Part shown: piece by piece, positions 30,441 through 40,610 of the stretch
How positions within the stretch are numbered: position 1 is the stretch's first letter
Layout of the letters: each line of letters begins with the position of its first letter
Assembly (NCBI GenBank): GCA_002633005.1
Contig: NMRA01000779.1
Coordinates: 1-44,280, forward strand
Reading direction: 5' to 3'
Length of the DNA stretch: 44,280 nt
Origin: Phoronis australis
Lineage: Eukaryota > Phoronida > Phoronidae
Translations under genes and position numbers: made by a program
The notes under the pieces: generated by a model
Database searches by the model: none
What the model saw: only the letters and a program-made list of their open reading frames with translations
What the model was told of the DNA's origin: nothing

Positions 30441-30589
30441 CAGTGCTGTAGCGGTAAAATTAGAGGTAAGTCCACCGTATCACCTTGAGCACTGAACGTA
30501 ACTTACGGTGCGTAGGCGCTATACGTTCAAAGAGTTGGCTGGGCCCGTTTACGTGCGCCTACGCGGCCCCACGCACGGTTACAGCACTG
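30441..30589. mobile_element. 149-bp hAT-type MITE with perfect 8-bp target duplication
   Basis: TIRs CAGTGCTGTA and TACAGCACTG bound the element. GCTGTCAA flanks it directly at 30433-30440 and 30590-30597. An 8-bp duplication with a CAGTG start is the hAT signature. The interior is GC-rich and non-coding. Confidence 0.92.
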
Positions 30590-30639
30590 GCTGTCAAGGG
30601 TTAATTACAGAGCATTATTTTGCTTTAGAGAACTGGATG

Positions 30640-31170
30640 GGAAAGTCGTTTAGTTAATAAGCCAAAACCGGGTTTGGTATCCAGTTAACTCGCCGCCCGA
30701 AGTCACGCCGTGAGGCGACGCCGCTCAAGTGACTGTGAGTGAGTTCACTGACTTGGTCCGAGTCAGCCATATGGCCGGTGAATATATTCATTTTATTTAT
30801 AAATGACGTACCGTCATCGTTTAATTTAATGTCCGGAACCCAGTGCTCCTGGGCACATGGTCTATAGGCGGTGTACCACACTGCAGCTGGGCTGTAGTGG
30901 GCTATCATCAAGCCCGGCCCCACTTTTCAGTCCGTCTGCGCGCCGCCCAGCTCAGTACTAGCTCAGTCATGCCGGCCGGGCGGAATGGCCTCGTCCTGTG
31001 GTAAAGTGGAATGTGCAGTTGACCAGAGTCCGCACTAGCGGGCTCGGTATCTCAGCAGTGAGTAGAACCGGCACGGGCCGCCGAGACGGCTGGCGCCGGC
31101 ACGGCGGCCGCCCCACGCCGCCGCACTAAGGCAGGGCTGCCGCGGGCCGCCCGACAGTCAGCGGTCTCCG
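30640..31170. other. GC- and CpG-rich block upstream of RhoBTB
   Basis: Strongly GC-rich compared with its surroundings, densest at 31060-31165 (many CGG/CCG units). Lies about 500 bp before the proposed RhoBTB start site. Could be a regulatory CpG-rich region; no gene seen in it. Confidence 0.5.
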
Positions 31171-31265
31171 TGGAAGTTATGCGAGTTCAATTACTGTGTT
31201 TAGAATTTCTAGAATCTCTTCTGTAATGTAAAATAAGCTGGACATGAAGGAGGAATTGTCGTTTA

Positions 31266-31443
31266 CAGGGGCGGATCCCGCCAGGATTTTGAGTTGGGGG
31301 CCGGGGCCCGGCCCGGCGGCCAGAGTGGCATGATTAGCCAGGATTTTGCCCGTCAGATATTCGCACCCCCGTACTGCCAAATGGACTCTGGGAGAATTTT
31401 AGGGGGGCATGGCCCCCTTGGCCCCCCTCTAAATCCGCCACTG
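31266..31443. mobile_element. 178-bp MITE with CAGTGGCGGATTTAG-type ends
   Basis: Left end CAGGGGCGGATCC and right end whose reverse complement is CAGTGGCGGATTTAG. GTTTA is duplicated directly at 31261-31265 and 31444-31448. The interior is rich in G and C runs (GGGGGGCATGGCCCCC). Confidence 0.85.
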
Positions 31444-31626
31444 GTTTAGATAACGTTGGGCGTCTCAAGCAGCGGCGACTCACCACCGTCCGGCTACAGT
31501 TGGTTGGAGTATTCACGGTGATCGTGAAGCGTGTCACCTATCGGGGATCTCCTTCTTCAGCATGTGACGTCATTGACAAGATTGGCTCGCTGCTATTGGT
31601 TAACTATTTTTAGCAACAAACAGTGG

Positions 31627-31662
31627 TATATAATATATGGGGAGCCGATCGGATTCAATTGT
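31627..31662 (+). promoter_or_regulatory. RhoBTB core promoter: TATA box and initiator
   Basis: TATATAAT at 31627-31634 and an initiator TCAATT at 31655-31660 with A+1 at 31657, so the TATA box starts 30 bp upstream of +1, the canonical spacing. A short transcribed exon ending in a consensus donor follows, which supports the call. It is inferred from sequence only. Confidence 0.6.
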
Positions 31663-31708
31663 GGATCAGAGCGACTGTGCCGGGAACCGTTGTGTAGATT
31701 ATCTGAGG
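31657..31708 (+). other. RhoBTB 5'UTR exon (predicted)
   Basis: Runs from the predicted start site to donor GAGG|GTAAGT after 31708. It would splice to acceptor TTTGTTCCAG at 32250-32259, 13 nt before the RhoBTB start codon. No in-frame coding content is needed. Confidence 0.55.
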
Positions 31709-32272
31709 GTAAGTTTGATGATTCTGAAGAAAACTACGGTTATTTAGAATTCTGGGAAACGCTTCTCGCAGTCGGAGCTGATCAGCTGCCCATTGTCTCT
31801 TCTAATGCAGCGTACATGCAGTCTAGACAAAAAACGTACTCAGCTAGCTGATTAGTCATTTAGCTCTGCATGAATGAACCAACATTCAGGCGTGAAACAA
31901 TCTTGTCTTAGTTGCTACAAAAAAGCCCTTTCGGACGTCATGCCGTAGAACTCTCATTCAAAACAAGTTGTAACCATTTTGATAACTATCGACCGGTACG
32001 TAGGTCCACTTAGAAGTATGGCAGTCACGCCCGGAGTATAGGGCCCAACTAGGCAAAGCTGCAGTGGGAGAAATTTACTGACACCAGTTTAATATGGTCC
32101 ACTATAGCTATTTAAACTGGATGCGTCATAAAAGTGAAGTATAGGCGCATTGCATTAGGGAATGGTTAAAAGACCAACGCATTAAGTTGATCTCGGAAGA
32201 AGCATGTATTTATTGACTGGTTTGATACTCCAGCCGCATTGCGCCTTCTTTTGTTCCAGATAAACTACTGAG

Positions 32273-32455
32273 ATGAAGAACATAAAGTTATTGGTGGTTG
32301 GGGACGGAGGGGTCGGTAAAAGTTGCCTGCTTATCTCGTATACTACGAATTCCTTCCCGGGTGACTACATCCCTACTGTGTTCGATAACTACTCTGCTAA
32401 TGTAATAGTCGACGGTAAACCGTTCTGCGTAGGACTGTGGGACACTGCCGGACAG
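32273..32455 (+). CDS. RHOBTB: RhoBTB exon 1 (coding): P-loop to switch II
   Basis: ATG at 32273 follows acceptor TTTGTTCCAG (32250-32259); donor CAG|GTGGGA follows 32455 in phase 0. The product includes the P-loop GDGGVGKS, effector loop [10 protein letters not shown] and DTAGQ (residues 57-61). This start gives the same numbering as Rac1, which supports it. Confidence 0.95.
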
Positions 32456-35400
32456 GTGGGACAGGCTTAATTGTTGAAGGTTATTTAATGAGCAAGAGAA
32501 CAACACGGTATCGCTAGGATTAAATTGAGCTTAAACTTGTTGACAATCTTATATCACGTAATAAATTCAGTTAAAAAACAGTTGGACCACCCGGCTGCAA
32601 GTCTTTTTGGTCGAGTTTTCTGCTTATGGAAATACAAAAGTCAGGTTGTCGTCAGTACCTTCCATCAGTTTCCGCAAGTTTTTCACTAGTTGATCAGATG
32701 TGTTCTACTAAGGTTTATCATCCGGTTGTTTCTCATCTTGTATCTGACAGGAAGATTACGATCGTCTGCGGCCCCTCTCATATCCAGCAACTGACATTGT
32801 TCTGGTATGCTTCGATGTCACAAGTTTTGACTCGTTTTCGAACGTAGAGGAAAAGTGGATTCCCGAACTGAATCACTTCATTCCTGAAGTACCGAAAATT
32901 TTGGTCGGATGCAAACAAGGTAAACACCTACTGTAGGCCTACAACGCGTAAATACGTTAATCTTGGATTGTAAATTCAAATAGATGTCATTATGACTTTT
33001 GCGTTTTTCTACTGAGCGTTTCCTTTGTCTACTGATACGTCTTAGCCAGCAGGTGGTCAGTTTCATGGTTTTGCCAGCCAGAAAAAATAATTGCTGACTC
33101 TGACCAATGGTTGCGAGATTATATGGGGCGTCGTGGGAGACCATTTCCAACCTATAGGTGAAAAAAAGGTTCAGTCACGCACCTCCATCAAACTAAGAAT
33201 ATTCGCGGAACTGAGTTAATAAAAGGTGAAATGGCACGCAACAGGCTTCGATCTTTTAACAGAATAAAACTTGAATTTCCATAAGCCTGACGTCAATTTT
33301 GATTTCTTGACCTTTGCTCAACGATAAATATGGAATCATTGCCATATTCCATATTCCAAATAAGGGCATTTCAATGAGATTGTTAGTTTTCGATTGACGT
33401 ACACTGGGTCGCGATTACTAATTATCGTAAGACAACAACTGTGTTTCATAACAGAATATACGGAACTTTGAGTTGTATTCTACCTCAGCGGTTGCCGTGG
33501 CTTGTAAGGGAAGTACAGTTAAGACACGGAATTTTATCCATCTGTTTGAAATATCCTAATCTATTCTATAATTTCGATTTTTGTTCTTGCCCTTTATAAT
33601 TTGAAGGGACTATCGAGTCAAAGCATGCGCGGCGGATACCAGCACTTCGACCAATCAGATGATTGAACAAAACACAACAAAAACAGATGGATTATTTACA
33701 TAACCCGGTACAGTCCATATTTTCAAAGATGATCTAGGCTGTATTGAGCGTCTGAGTCTACCCTATCCAATGTGTTGTAATAATACAAAGTACTATTAAA
33801 GTAGGGAGTAATTGACTAATGAAGCTTGTTGTGTTCAAGAAGTTACGTCATCGGAGCATGAATATTACTGGTTTTCAGTTTGACGTGGAATCGTTCAGTT
33901 TAGGCTTAATTAGTCGGCGGCCCTGGCTGGCGGCCCTGGCTGGCGGCCCTGGCTGGCGGCTGGCATGAAAGAGACTGACAAGTGAATTCTAAAAAGCAAT
34001 ACCTCGTTTTTGCTCATTTGTGTTTTTTACAAATGTATTAGCAAGGAACCCAACAAAATAAATGGAATACCACAGTTTAATATAGGTTATATTGTAATTA
34101 TAATTATGAAGAATGCGCGTACATTTTTGAGAACTAATGAGTAACGCTTATAATAATTTTCGTTCTTCTATTAAGTCATATAGTCCTACAATTTACCTGA
34201 GTTCGACTGGGAGGTAGCATACACCAGTACATTTGATGTTTACGAATTTGAGAATACAACTATATGTATTATTAGAAAACCATGTAACATGGGAAACCAA
34301 TTAGGTGTTGAAACCAGTTTTTGTTTCACAACATAGTTTTGTTCTCAAATAACAAAGATTCCCTTTTGCTTTGTTCAAGACCTTCGTTGTACCGCCACCG
34401 ATCCAACAAGGCTGACTTCGTTCGAAGAAGGCAGAGGTCTAGCCAAGAAACTTAATTTGGTGGCCTACCGCGAGACGAGCGCCCTCACACAGCTGGGTGT
34501 AAAACAATGCTTCGAAGATGCGGTAGGACTGTTTAAATATCACTATATACCATTTCACGTTTTCAAGTGTTTTCTGTTACCGTAACCGGGTTATACTGTG
34601 TCACTGTTCGATGACTTTACCTACTAGAAGTGACTCAACAGGAAGTGCCGTACCCCAAAGCGAACAAAGGCACATGTATCAAAATACTGACAGAGTTACA
34701 TTCAATGCACTTAACTCCACCCAAGGGCTCAGTTTTGTGGTAACAATTTTTCGATTGAGTACATTTCTAAACGAATGTTCTAAACCTTTGCTTTTACCAA
34801 GAAAATTCAGAAACACAGCTTATAGCAGCGTTCGTATTCTTAACCATGGTGGCAGCTTGTCGAATTCGGTCCAAACTTGTTTGATTACCTCCCCTGGCTC
34901 TCTCCAGATCTATCATGTAAGCCTCGTTACACAAATTCGGAATGTGCGAGAATGAATGAAGCAGAATCAGCCGGAATGAAACATTTTACAAAATTCGGGT
35001 GTGAATTCGGCAAACCATATTTTGCGGGCCACAAGACTGGACGCGGATGTTTGGAATGCAGTCAGAATACAGTTAGCAGTTTTAGAATGCACTTGGAAAA
35101 TCTCCGAGTATACGAAGAATATTCATACCTGCAACCTTCCGTCTCATTCCACCTCTGGCGTGAGTACACTTCAAACGCCACTGTGGACGTCTTCATACAT
35201 ATCGGAAAATTCCTCACTAAGTTACAAAGAAAAAATTTTGTCCGCCTTCTCGACGTCACTTGCTAATCACGCAATCGCAATGTTTTCAGATTCGAGCCAC
35301 CATTTGTTCGGACGGTTCTCCCAGAGCAAAGGGTGGATTCTTCTCAAAAAGCAAGAAACCTCTGCCGCTGCCACCCGTGATGCCCCCTGCTGGTAAGAGG

Positions 35401-38400
35401 TTCAATCGATTTGTAACATAGGGGCTGCCCCCTAGTTTGCACCCTTGTTTGCCTTTCAGCATGCAATTTAAGGTTACTCCGGGACTTATAAAATGGACCA
35501 CAGTTCGTTCTTCAAGGGCTGAACGCTTTAATCTTACATACCGAATGTTTCATTTCCGAAATAATCCCAACAATCGAGCAGGCCTCTCCTTAAAGTCTTT
35601 TTCACCACAAGTCACAACAATTACTTACCTGGCAGTTTGTAAAGGGAACAGAACAATTAATTCAGGTGGAAGACTGATTGTGCTACTGTATCCACAGGGA
35701 AAGCTCCTTGGATTGAAATAGAGACCGCGTCGTTTGCTGACCACTGGTTGAAAGCGCTGCAAAACCCGAAACACACGGACATGTGTTTTCAGCTTGAAGA
35801 CGGACAACGTCTACTGGCACACAAGATTGTCATTTGCAGTGCCTCAAAGTACTTCGCACAAGTTCTGGGAGTTGAAACGGATGAGGGGGTAAGAAAATGA
35901 CATGTTATAAAGTCAAGCAAAGGTCTGGCTGGCTAAGAACATAGTTGTCCTTGTGCCTGCCTGTCTGTCTGCCTTCGTTTCAGTTAACCAATCACCCATC
36001 TTCACAGACGTATTTCAACAGTGTGTATGTATTTTGAAGTTATCTGCCCAGAAACGACGAAGGTGCATAGCGGCGTTTTTGCATTTGCGACAATCACCTA
36101 CAAAATTATTTTGCTGTGCAAAAGATGACAAATAAGTTGCAGGGATAAACAGATTTGCACACGCATTGCATATTATGCCAACGTCTTTCCTGGAAACGCA
36201 TTCGTCTACGTAGGTGTACAGTGAGAGCTATGAAACATTTGTTATTTGCCAAGATGTTACTCAAGTCGTGTTTGTTATTTCCTGTAGATCAACCAGTTAA
36301 AATCCTTTCAAAACACCACCACTAATCGAGCCAGCATCAACGAGGGAAAGTGCGAGGGTCTGTCTGCTATTTTCGACGAGTTCGACGACCAATCGGGAAA
36401 GAGTATCTCGGTCATTCAACTAAGTGCCGCCATCACGTCACGTGCTGTGGTTCACCTACTTGAGTTCCTGTACACAGGTACTAGTTTCGTGCTATGTAAA
36501 ATGTTGTAAACCTTTATAAGTTTTTTATCAGGGATGAATTCAAAATAATGTCCATGACCATGCGCGCACCCAGCCTTCAATGTGGGGGGGGGGCTCGAAT
36601 TCCTGGCGATATGGACCTTTTGGTAACAAAAAAAGCGGGTGGACTAACAAAAAAAAAACGGGGTCACCACTGTGAATTGCGCGTTTGTGCTTGTTTAGTG
36701 GACTTTTGTCTCATTTTCTTGGACTTTTTGTTTCTCAGAGTCGGACCTTTTTGCCCACTTCGCCAAATTTGGGGGCTCCTTCGAGCCCCCCGAGCCCCCT
36801 GGGTGCGCGCATGATGACGTCACTCAAATTTCCGCCATGCGTTTTACAGGGAGCTTAGTCGTATAAAATGCAGATCAAGCAAAAATCAGTAAGGGTTAGT
36901 TCTACGGTAGTCAACTATTTGTCACTATTTTGGAAACTCAACTCAGTACTGTTCTGTCGTAATTGGAACACACATGCGCAAAATTATGCATTGGCGCCAT
37001 GTATGTGCAACACTTTCACTTTGATTCCAATGTGTTTTGAAGGTCAACCTGATTTCCAAGAAACACCATCTGATGAAGTATTGGAAGACTTGAAGAACGT
37101 TTCCAAAACATTTCAACTTCCTCATTTAGAGACGATCTGCCGTAACATAGAGAAAGACGAAGACTTTCTAAATCCAAGCATTGGGACATTTTTGAACGAC
37201 GAGACTGCAAAGAGACTAAAACAACTCTTTCTCAACAAATCTTTGTATTCAGACATCACGTTTCAAATAGGAAGTAAGTAAATGATCACCTCAACTATGT
37301 ATGATACACATTTCTAAACAACACTCAACTAAAAAAGAGTGATAATACTGATACCGCAACTTCTCCCCATAGCGATATCATGGGCACGGAAACTGTATTT
37401 TGTCTCCGCTCTTTGACGTATTGTCTTGAGAAGTAACATGTCTTTTTTCTAAAGCAAATGTATAATGTCATATGTTGATGTAATACAAAATGATTGGTTG
37501 CCTTTCAGAATGCAAAATACACGCCCATAAAGTCATTCTTGCAACACGTTGTGAGGTAATGGCGGCCATGTTTTGCGGCCATTTTGCTGAAGGTAAAGGA
37601 GGGAGCAGTGCATGCACAGTTTCGCTCCCAGATGCCGAGCTTGACAACTTCTTGGCTCTCCTAGAGTATTTATATACCGACCATGCACCAATTGAAGAGG
37701 GTGATTCAGTGGGAATACTTTACACAGCGGATTTATACTGCCAGACACGACTCATTAATCTTTGCGAACTGTACATTTCAAAGGAAGTGGATCGGTCAGT
37801 TACAAAATGTATCGAAACATCACAGATTGACGTCATCGGACTCTTGCATCTAGCGCAGGTAACCATTACAACTTCTACTTATTAGTATTGAATAGTTACT
37901 TAAGCTATTTACCTCTTCATTATAAAACGCTGGTTTTCCAGAAGTCTTGAATTACCGCGAACACACCCTTCGTTAATTTATGCATGCTTTAATAGTGTAC
38001 GTAAAGAATATCCTCATGTCCTGTTCTCACCACGCCTTCTTTTCGTTGGCTTTCAAGAGTGTCAGGTGACTGTGAAGTTTCTTCGATATCTATGAATCTA
38101 GATTTTTGCGATAACTTCAAAACCGGAAGATCGGCTAAATTTGGTTGTGTGAGGTTTAGACTTCGCAAAATGACCTCTGTATTGGTATGACCTCTGTATT
38201 GGTATGACCTCTGTATTGGTATGACCTCTGTATTGGTATGACCTCTGTATTGGTATGACCTCTGTATTGGTATGACCTGTGTATTGGTATGACCTCTGTA
38301 TTGGTATGACCTCTGTATTGGTATGACCTCTGTATTGGTATGACCTCTGTATTGGTATGACCTCTGTATTGGTATGACCTCTGTATTGGTATGACCTCTG

Positions 38401-39144
38401 TATTGGTATGACCTCTGTATTGGTATGAGCTAAACCAATACGACCTCTTGTAAACAGCCAACTAGCAAAATAAAGATCAATCGGATGTTTGGTCCACCAA
38501 CGTAGCGTTCTGTACATAACCTCTCTGGTGAGAAAAGCAAGATCTCGCAAAATCACGCGAGTGTAGAGTGAGTGATTCGCGAGTATACTCTGGCACTTAA
38601 TAGAAGTGGCTTAGCAACATGGCGGCCACTGAAATGATTGATCGGTGGGGTTAGAATTTTGAATTATGGGATAGAATTTTAACTGTTTGGGTTCCATAGG
38701 CGAAGTAAACGCTACAATGTAACGTACTACCATAACGGAACCCAGCCAATGGGTTTTCATTCTTTGTGTGAACGCCACATAAATTTCATACCTGTCTAAT
38801 ATGCCAAAATGATTAAATCACCGTCAATAATGCCGCTAACAATGTCATTGTTTTGGTCAGTCTCAACATTTCGTCTCATGGTAAAGTAAAGGTTTATCAA
38901 TCAAAGGTTTCGTGTTTGTCTTCAGCGCCACAACGCGGCTCAGCTGTCCACGTGGTGTCGCCACTTCATAGCCACCAATTACCTGGCCTTCCAGAAGAGG
39001 AAAGAGTTCGCCTTACTTGACGGTGAAAATCTGGATTACGTCACGGAACACCAATGGCCCCCAACTGACTACTTGAACGAAGTGGACGAGTACGAAAAAA
39101 AAGTTGCGGAAATAACTAAGGCAGAAAAATGCAGCATCATGTAA
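32273..39144 (+). CDS. RHOBTB: RhoBTB protein: Rac-like GTPase with tandem BTB domains and CaaX box
   Basis: Nine coding exons join to exactly 1779 nt, 592 residues. Domains: GTPase about 1-165, Pro-rich linker ([13 protein letters not shown]) about 185-197, first BTB domain with an internal insertion ([15 protein letters not shown] ... [11 protein letters not shown]), second BTB domain ([20 protein letters not shown] ... [10 protein letters not shown]), a BACK-like C-terminal helical region and the end KCSIM, a CaaX box. Known RhoBTB proteins act as CUL3 ubiquitin-ligase adaptors. The GTPase keeps G12, K16, T35, D57, Q61 and D118 in Rac numbering, so unlike vertebrate RhoBTB1/2 it looks able to cycle. 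The Rho insert helix is about seven residues shorter than in Rac. Expected to be prenylated and membrane-bound. No frameshift or truncation seen. Confidence 0.95.
32456..32750. other. RhoBTB intron 1
   Basis: Nothing recognised between the donor at 32456 and the acceptor TATCTGACAG. Confidence 0.6.
32751..32919 (+). CDS. RHOBTB: RhoBTB exon 2: switch II to G4 motif
   Basis: Entry phase 0 after TATCTGACAG; exit phase 1 at CAAG|GTAAAC. The product [20 protein letters not shown] continues [20 protein letters not shown] and ends KILVGCKQ. G4 is GCKQD (Rac has GTKLD), keeping the Lys and Asp. Confidence 0.95.
32920..34379. other. RhoBTB intron 2
   Basis: 1.46 kb with no gene seen; includes a 13-bp repeat at 33916-33954. 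Confidence 0.6.
33916..33954. repeat. 13-bp tandem repeat, three copies
   Basis: GGCGGCCCTGGCT three times, followed by a partial GGCGGCTGGC. Confidence 0.9.
34380..34522 (+). CDS. RHOBTB: RhoBTB exon 3: end of GTPase fold
   Basis: Acceptor TTTGTTCAAG (phase 1) and donor GCG|GTAGGA (phase 0). The product [20 protein letters not shown] continues [20 protein letters not shown], with the G5 motif ETSAL, then VKQCFEDA. Confidence 0.95.
34523..35289. other. RhoBTB intron 3
   Basis: Contains open frames of about 115-130 codons (34611-34955, 34877-35266) without a recognisable motif and in frames that do not continue the RhoBTB protein. Treated as non-coding. Confidence 0.55.
35290..35392 (+). CDS. 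RHOBTB: RhoBTB exon 4: linker
   Basis: Acceptor GTTTTCAG (phase 0) and donor G|GTAAGA (phase 1). The product [18 protein letters not shown] continues into the basic, proline-rich [16 protein letters not shown], the counterpart of the Pro-rich linker between GTPase and BTB in RhoBTB1/2. Confidence 0.92.
35698..35888 (+). CDS. RHOBTB: RhoBTB exon 5: first BTB domain, N-terminal half
   Basis: Acceptor TATCCACAG (phase 1) and donor GGG|GTAAGA (phase 0). The product includes [20 protein letters not shown] and [15 protein letters not shown], the B1-B2-A1-A2 part of a BTB fold with the conserved AHK. Confidence 0.94.
36288..36477 (+). CDS. RHOBTB: RhoBTB exon 6: insertion and second half of first BTB
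   Basis: Acceptor TTTCCTGTAG (phase 0) and donor ACAG|GTACTA (phase 1). A hydrophilic insertion ([20 protein letters not shown] and onward) separates the two halves of BTB1, as in other RhoBTB proteins. It then reads [16 protein letters not shown]. Confidence 0.93.
36559..36813. mobile_element. 255-bp MITE with 15-bp perfect TIRs
   Basis: CATGCGCGCACCCAG at 36559 and its reverse complement CTGGGTGCGCGCATG ending at 36813; ATGAC is duplicated directly at 36554-36558 and 36814-36818. Subterminal GGCTCGAA/TTCGAGCC also pair. Lies in a RhoBTB intron. I do not recognise the family. Confidence 0.9.
37043..37273 (+). CDS. RHOBTB: RhoBTB exon 7: BTB1-BTB2 linker and start of BTB2
   Basis: Acceptor GTTTTGAAG (phase 1) and donor GGAA|GTAAGT (phase 1). 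The product [20 protein letters not shown] continues through [13 protein letters not shown] and ends with [16 protein letters not shown], where the second BTB domain begins. Confidence 0.94.
37509..37858 (+). CDS. RHOBTB: RhoBTB exon 8: second BTB domain
   Basis: Acceptor TTGCCTTTCAG (phase 1) and donor GCAG|GTAACC (phase 0). The product has [40 protein letters not shown] and the helical region [20 protein letters not shown], ending LLHLAQ. Confidence 0.95.
37859..38925. other. RhoBTB last intron
   Basis: Contains a 17-bp VNTR (listed separately). Otherwise nothing recognised. Confidence 0.6.
38171..38429. repeat. 17-bp VNTR, about 15 copies
   Basis: Unit TGACCTCTGTATTGGTA; one copy has GTG for CTG (near 38277). 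The array is almost perfectly homogeneous, suggesting recent expansion. Open frames across it (period 51 nt) are a by-product. Confidence 0.97.
38926..39144 (+). CDS. RHOBTB: RhoBTB exon 9: C-terminal region and CaaX box
   Basis: Acceptor TTTGTCTTCAG (phase 0); stop TAA at 39142-39144. The product [20 protein letters not shown] continues through [20 protein letters not shown] and ends [14 protein letters not shown] matches HRWPPVWYL of vertebrate RhoBTB. The terminal CSIM fits a CaaX prenylation signal. Confidence 0.96.
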   Translation, partial: RHNAAQLSTWCRHFIATNYLAFQKRKEFALLDGENLDYVTEHQWPPTDYLNEVDEYEKKVAEITKAEKCSIM

Positions 39145-39347
39145 ACGTGTTACTGCTGATATGGCTATGCAGAGATACTCAAGGAACTTGTCTGAACAGT
39201 TCAGGACTTGTAATTTTAAGTTATCAGTCGATTATGTGTTTATTTATTAATCTAACTGTTGTTTATTGTGGTTCTCATTGTTACATATTTCCAAGTACAT
39301 AGTGACATTAACACATGTAAGTCACAATAATTAAATGTCATCTGACT

Positions 39348-39353
39348 ATTAAA
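39348..39353 (+). terminator. Probable RhoBTB polyadenylation signal
   Basis: ATTAAA about 200 nt after the stop codon, followed by a T-rich stretch (GATTTCTTTTGC). Confidence 0.5.
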
Positions 39354-40230
39354 GATTTCTTTTGCACTGCAACACATGCCAATTCATGTTGGCAATTCTG
39401 TATTTTAAAAGATTTTAGGTGTAAAGGAGTAAAATTTACAAAGAAACTTTCTTTCAAGAGGAGTCCACTTTCAATTTGATCTTGAAGTTTAGAGGTAGAG
39501 AACACACGCATTTATAATAAAACTCTGCGCTTGCACGCGCAGAGTAAAAAATTTTCCTTTCAATGTTTTTTTTTACACCGGCGTTTCTGATTGGCTGGTC
39601 AAATTCTTAACAGGTAGCGCTTTACGCAAACAGATTGGTTTGACTGATGGATGAAGCGTTTATGTGGTCTGTTCAGACAAATCGATGCCTAATTCGTGTT
39701 CAAGAAATGTTAATTCCAGAAAATTGTGGTTTCACCTTTTCAGAGTACATCTTTATACTGTTGCTGACTTTTGTTTACGTTGCAAAACTATAAAGGTTCA
39801 CAAAATAACGAAGTTTGCGAAAAATTCAATGTTGGCATAGAGGTCGTCAATATGAAAGCCAATGCGTTACACACCGTGTAAAACAAATGTATGAGTACTG
39901 ACACTGAAGACGATGACATTGGATGCAAACAACTGTCGTATAATCGTCTGTTAGTGGCCGGAGACGCATTTACTCATACAGGTTAAGTCATCGTAGTTCA
40001 AATCGTTGCAGTATGGTTTCGTAGTTATTGTAACTATGTGAGAATGTAACACAAAGTGCGACAGGCTCTGTACAAATTAACAAATTGAAGATTAAGGCGA
40101 TAGTTTGTGCAAACCCACAAACCACAATTTTTCGCACAAACTTTGACAATATAACATTGTGTCAATTTAAGAAGTTGCGTCAGTTTGTCCCATTTTACAA
40201 AAGTTGCTCAGGTAACCATACTGTCGTGAT
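39354..40230. other. Sequence downstream of RhoBTB, no gene recognised
   Basis: Contains only a small hairpin (39522-39545): ACTCTGCGC and GCGCAGAGT with a 6-nt loop. No coding motif. Confidence 0.45.
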
Positions 40231-40234
40231 AAAA

Positions 40235-40610
40235 CGCCGTCACTTATGTTGGAATGACGTCACAACATGACGTGTTGTATTCGAACGACACCACATGACA
40301 CTTTATGCTAGTATGACGCACTATGTTAGAATAACGCGTTATGTAACAGAATGACGTCAAATGACGCTTTATGCTAGAATGGCAGGCATGACATGTGGTG
40401 TTAGAATGACGTCAAATGACGCTGTATACTAGAATGACATCACACATGACGTGTTATCTTAGAATGGCGTCACATAACGCGTTTTTTCGAATGACTTCAC
40501 ATGACGCGTTATGTTAGACTGACATCGCAGGTGGCTTCATGCTATAATGACATTACATTACGCTTTATGTTTTATACGACGTCATATGACGCGTTATGTA
40601 CGCTATCACA
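40235..40610. repeat. Degenerate repeats rich in CRE-like TGACGTCA motifs
   Basis: A dozen or so diverged units around AATGACGTCAAATGACGC and GTTATGTTAGAATGACG, period near 28-30 bp. Several contain the palindromic CRE octamer TGACGTCA or close variants such as TGACATCA. Confidence 0.8.

Noticed and set aside
34611-35396. Three plus-strand frames of about 115-130 codons in RhoBTB intron 3
   Set aside because: No conserved motif, and the clean phase join 34522 to 35290 leaves them out.
38098-38556. Minus-strand frame of 152 codons over the 17-bp VNTR
   Set aside because: Translation is purely repeat-derived (period of 17 codons) and it lies inside an intron of RhoBTB on the opposite strand.
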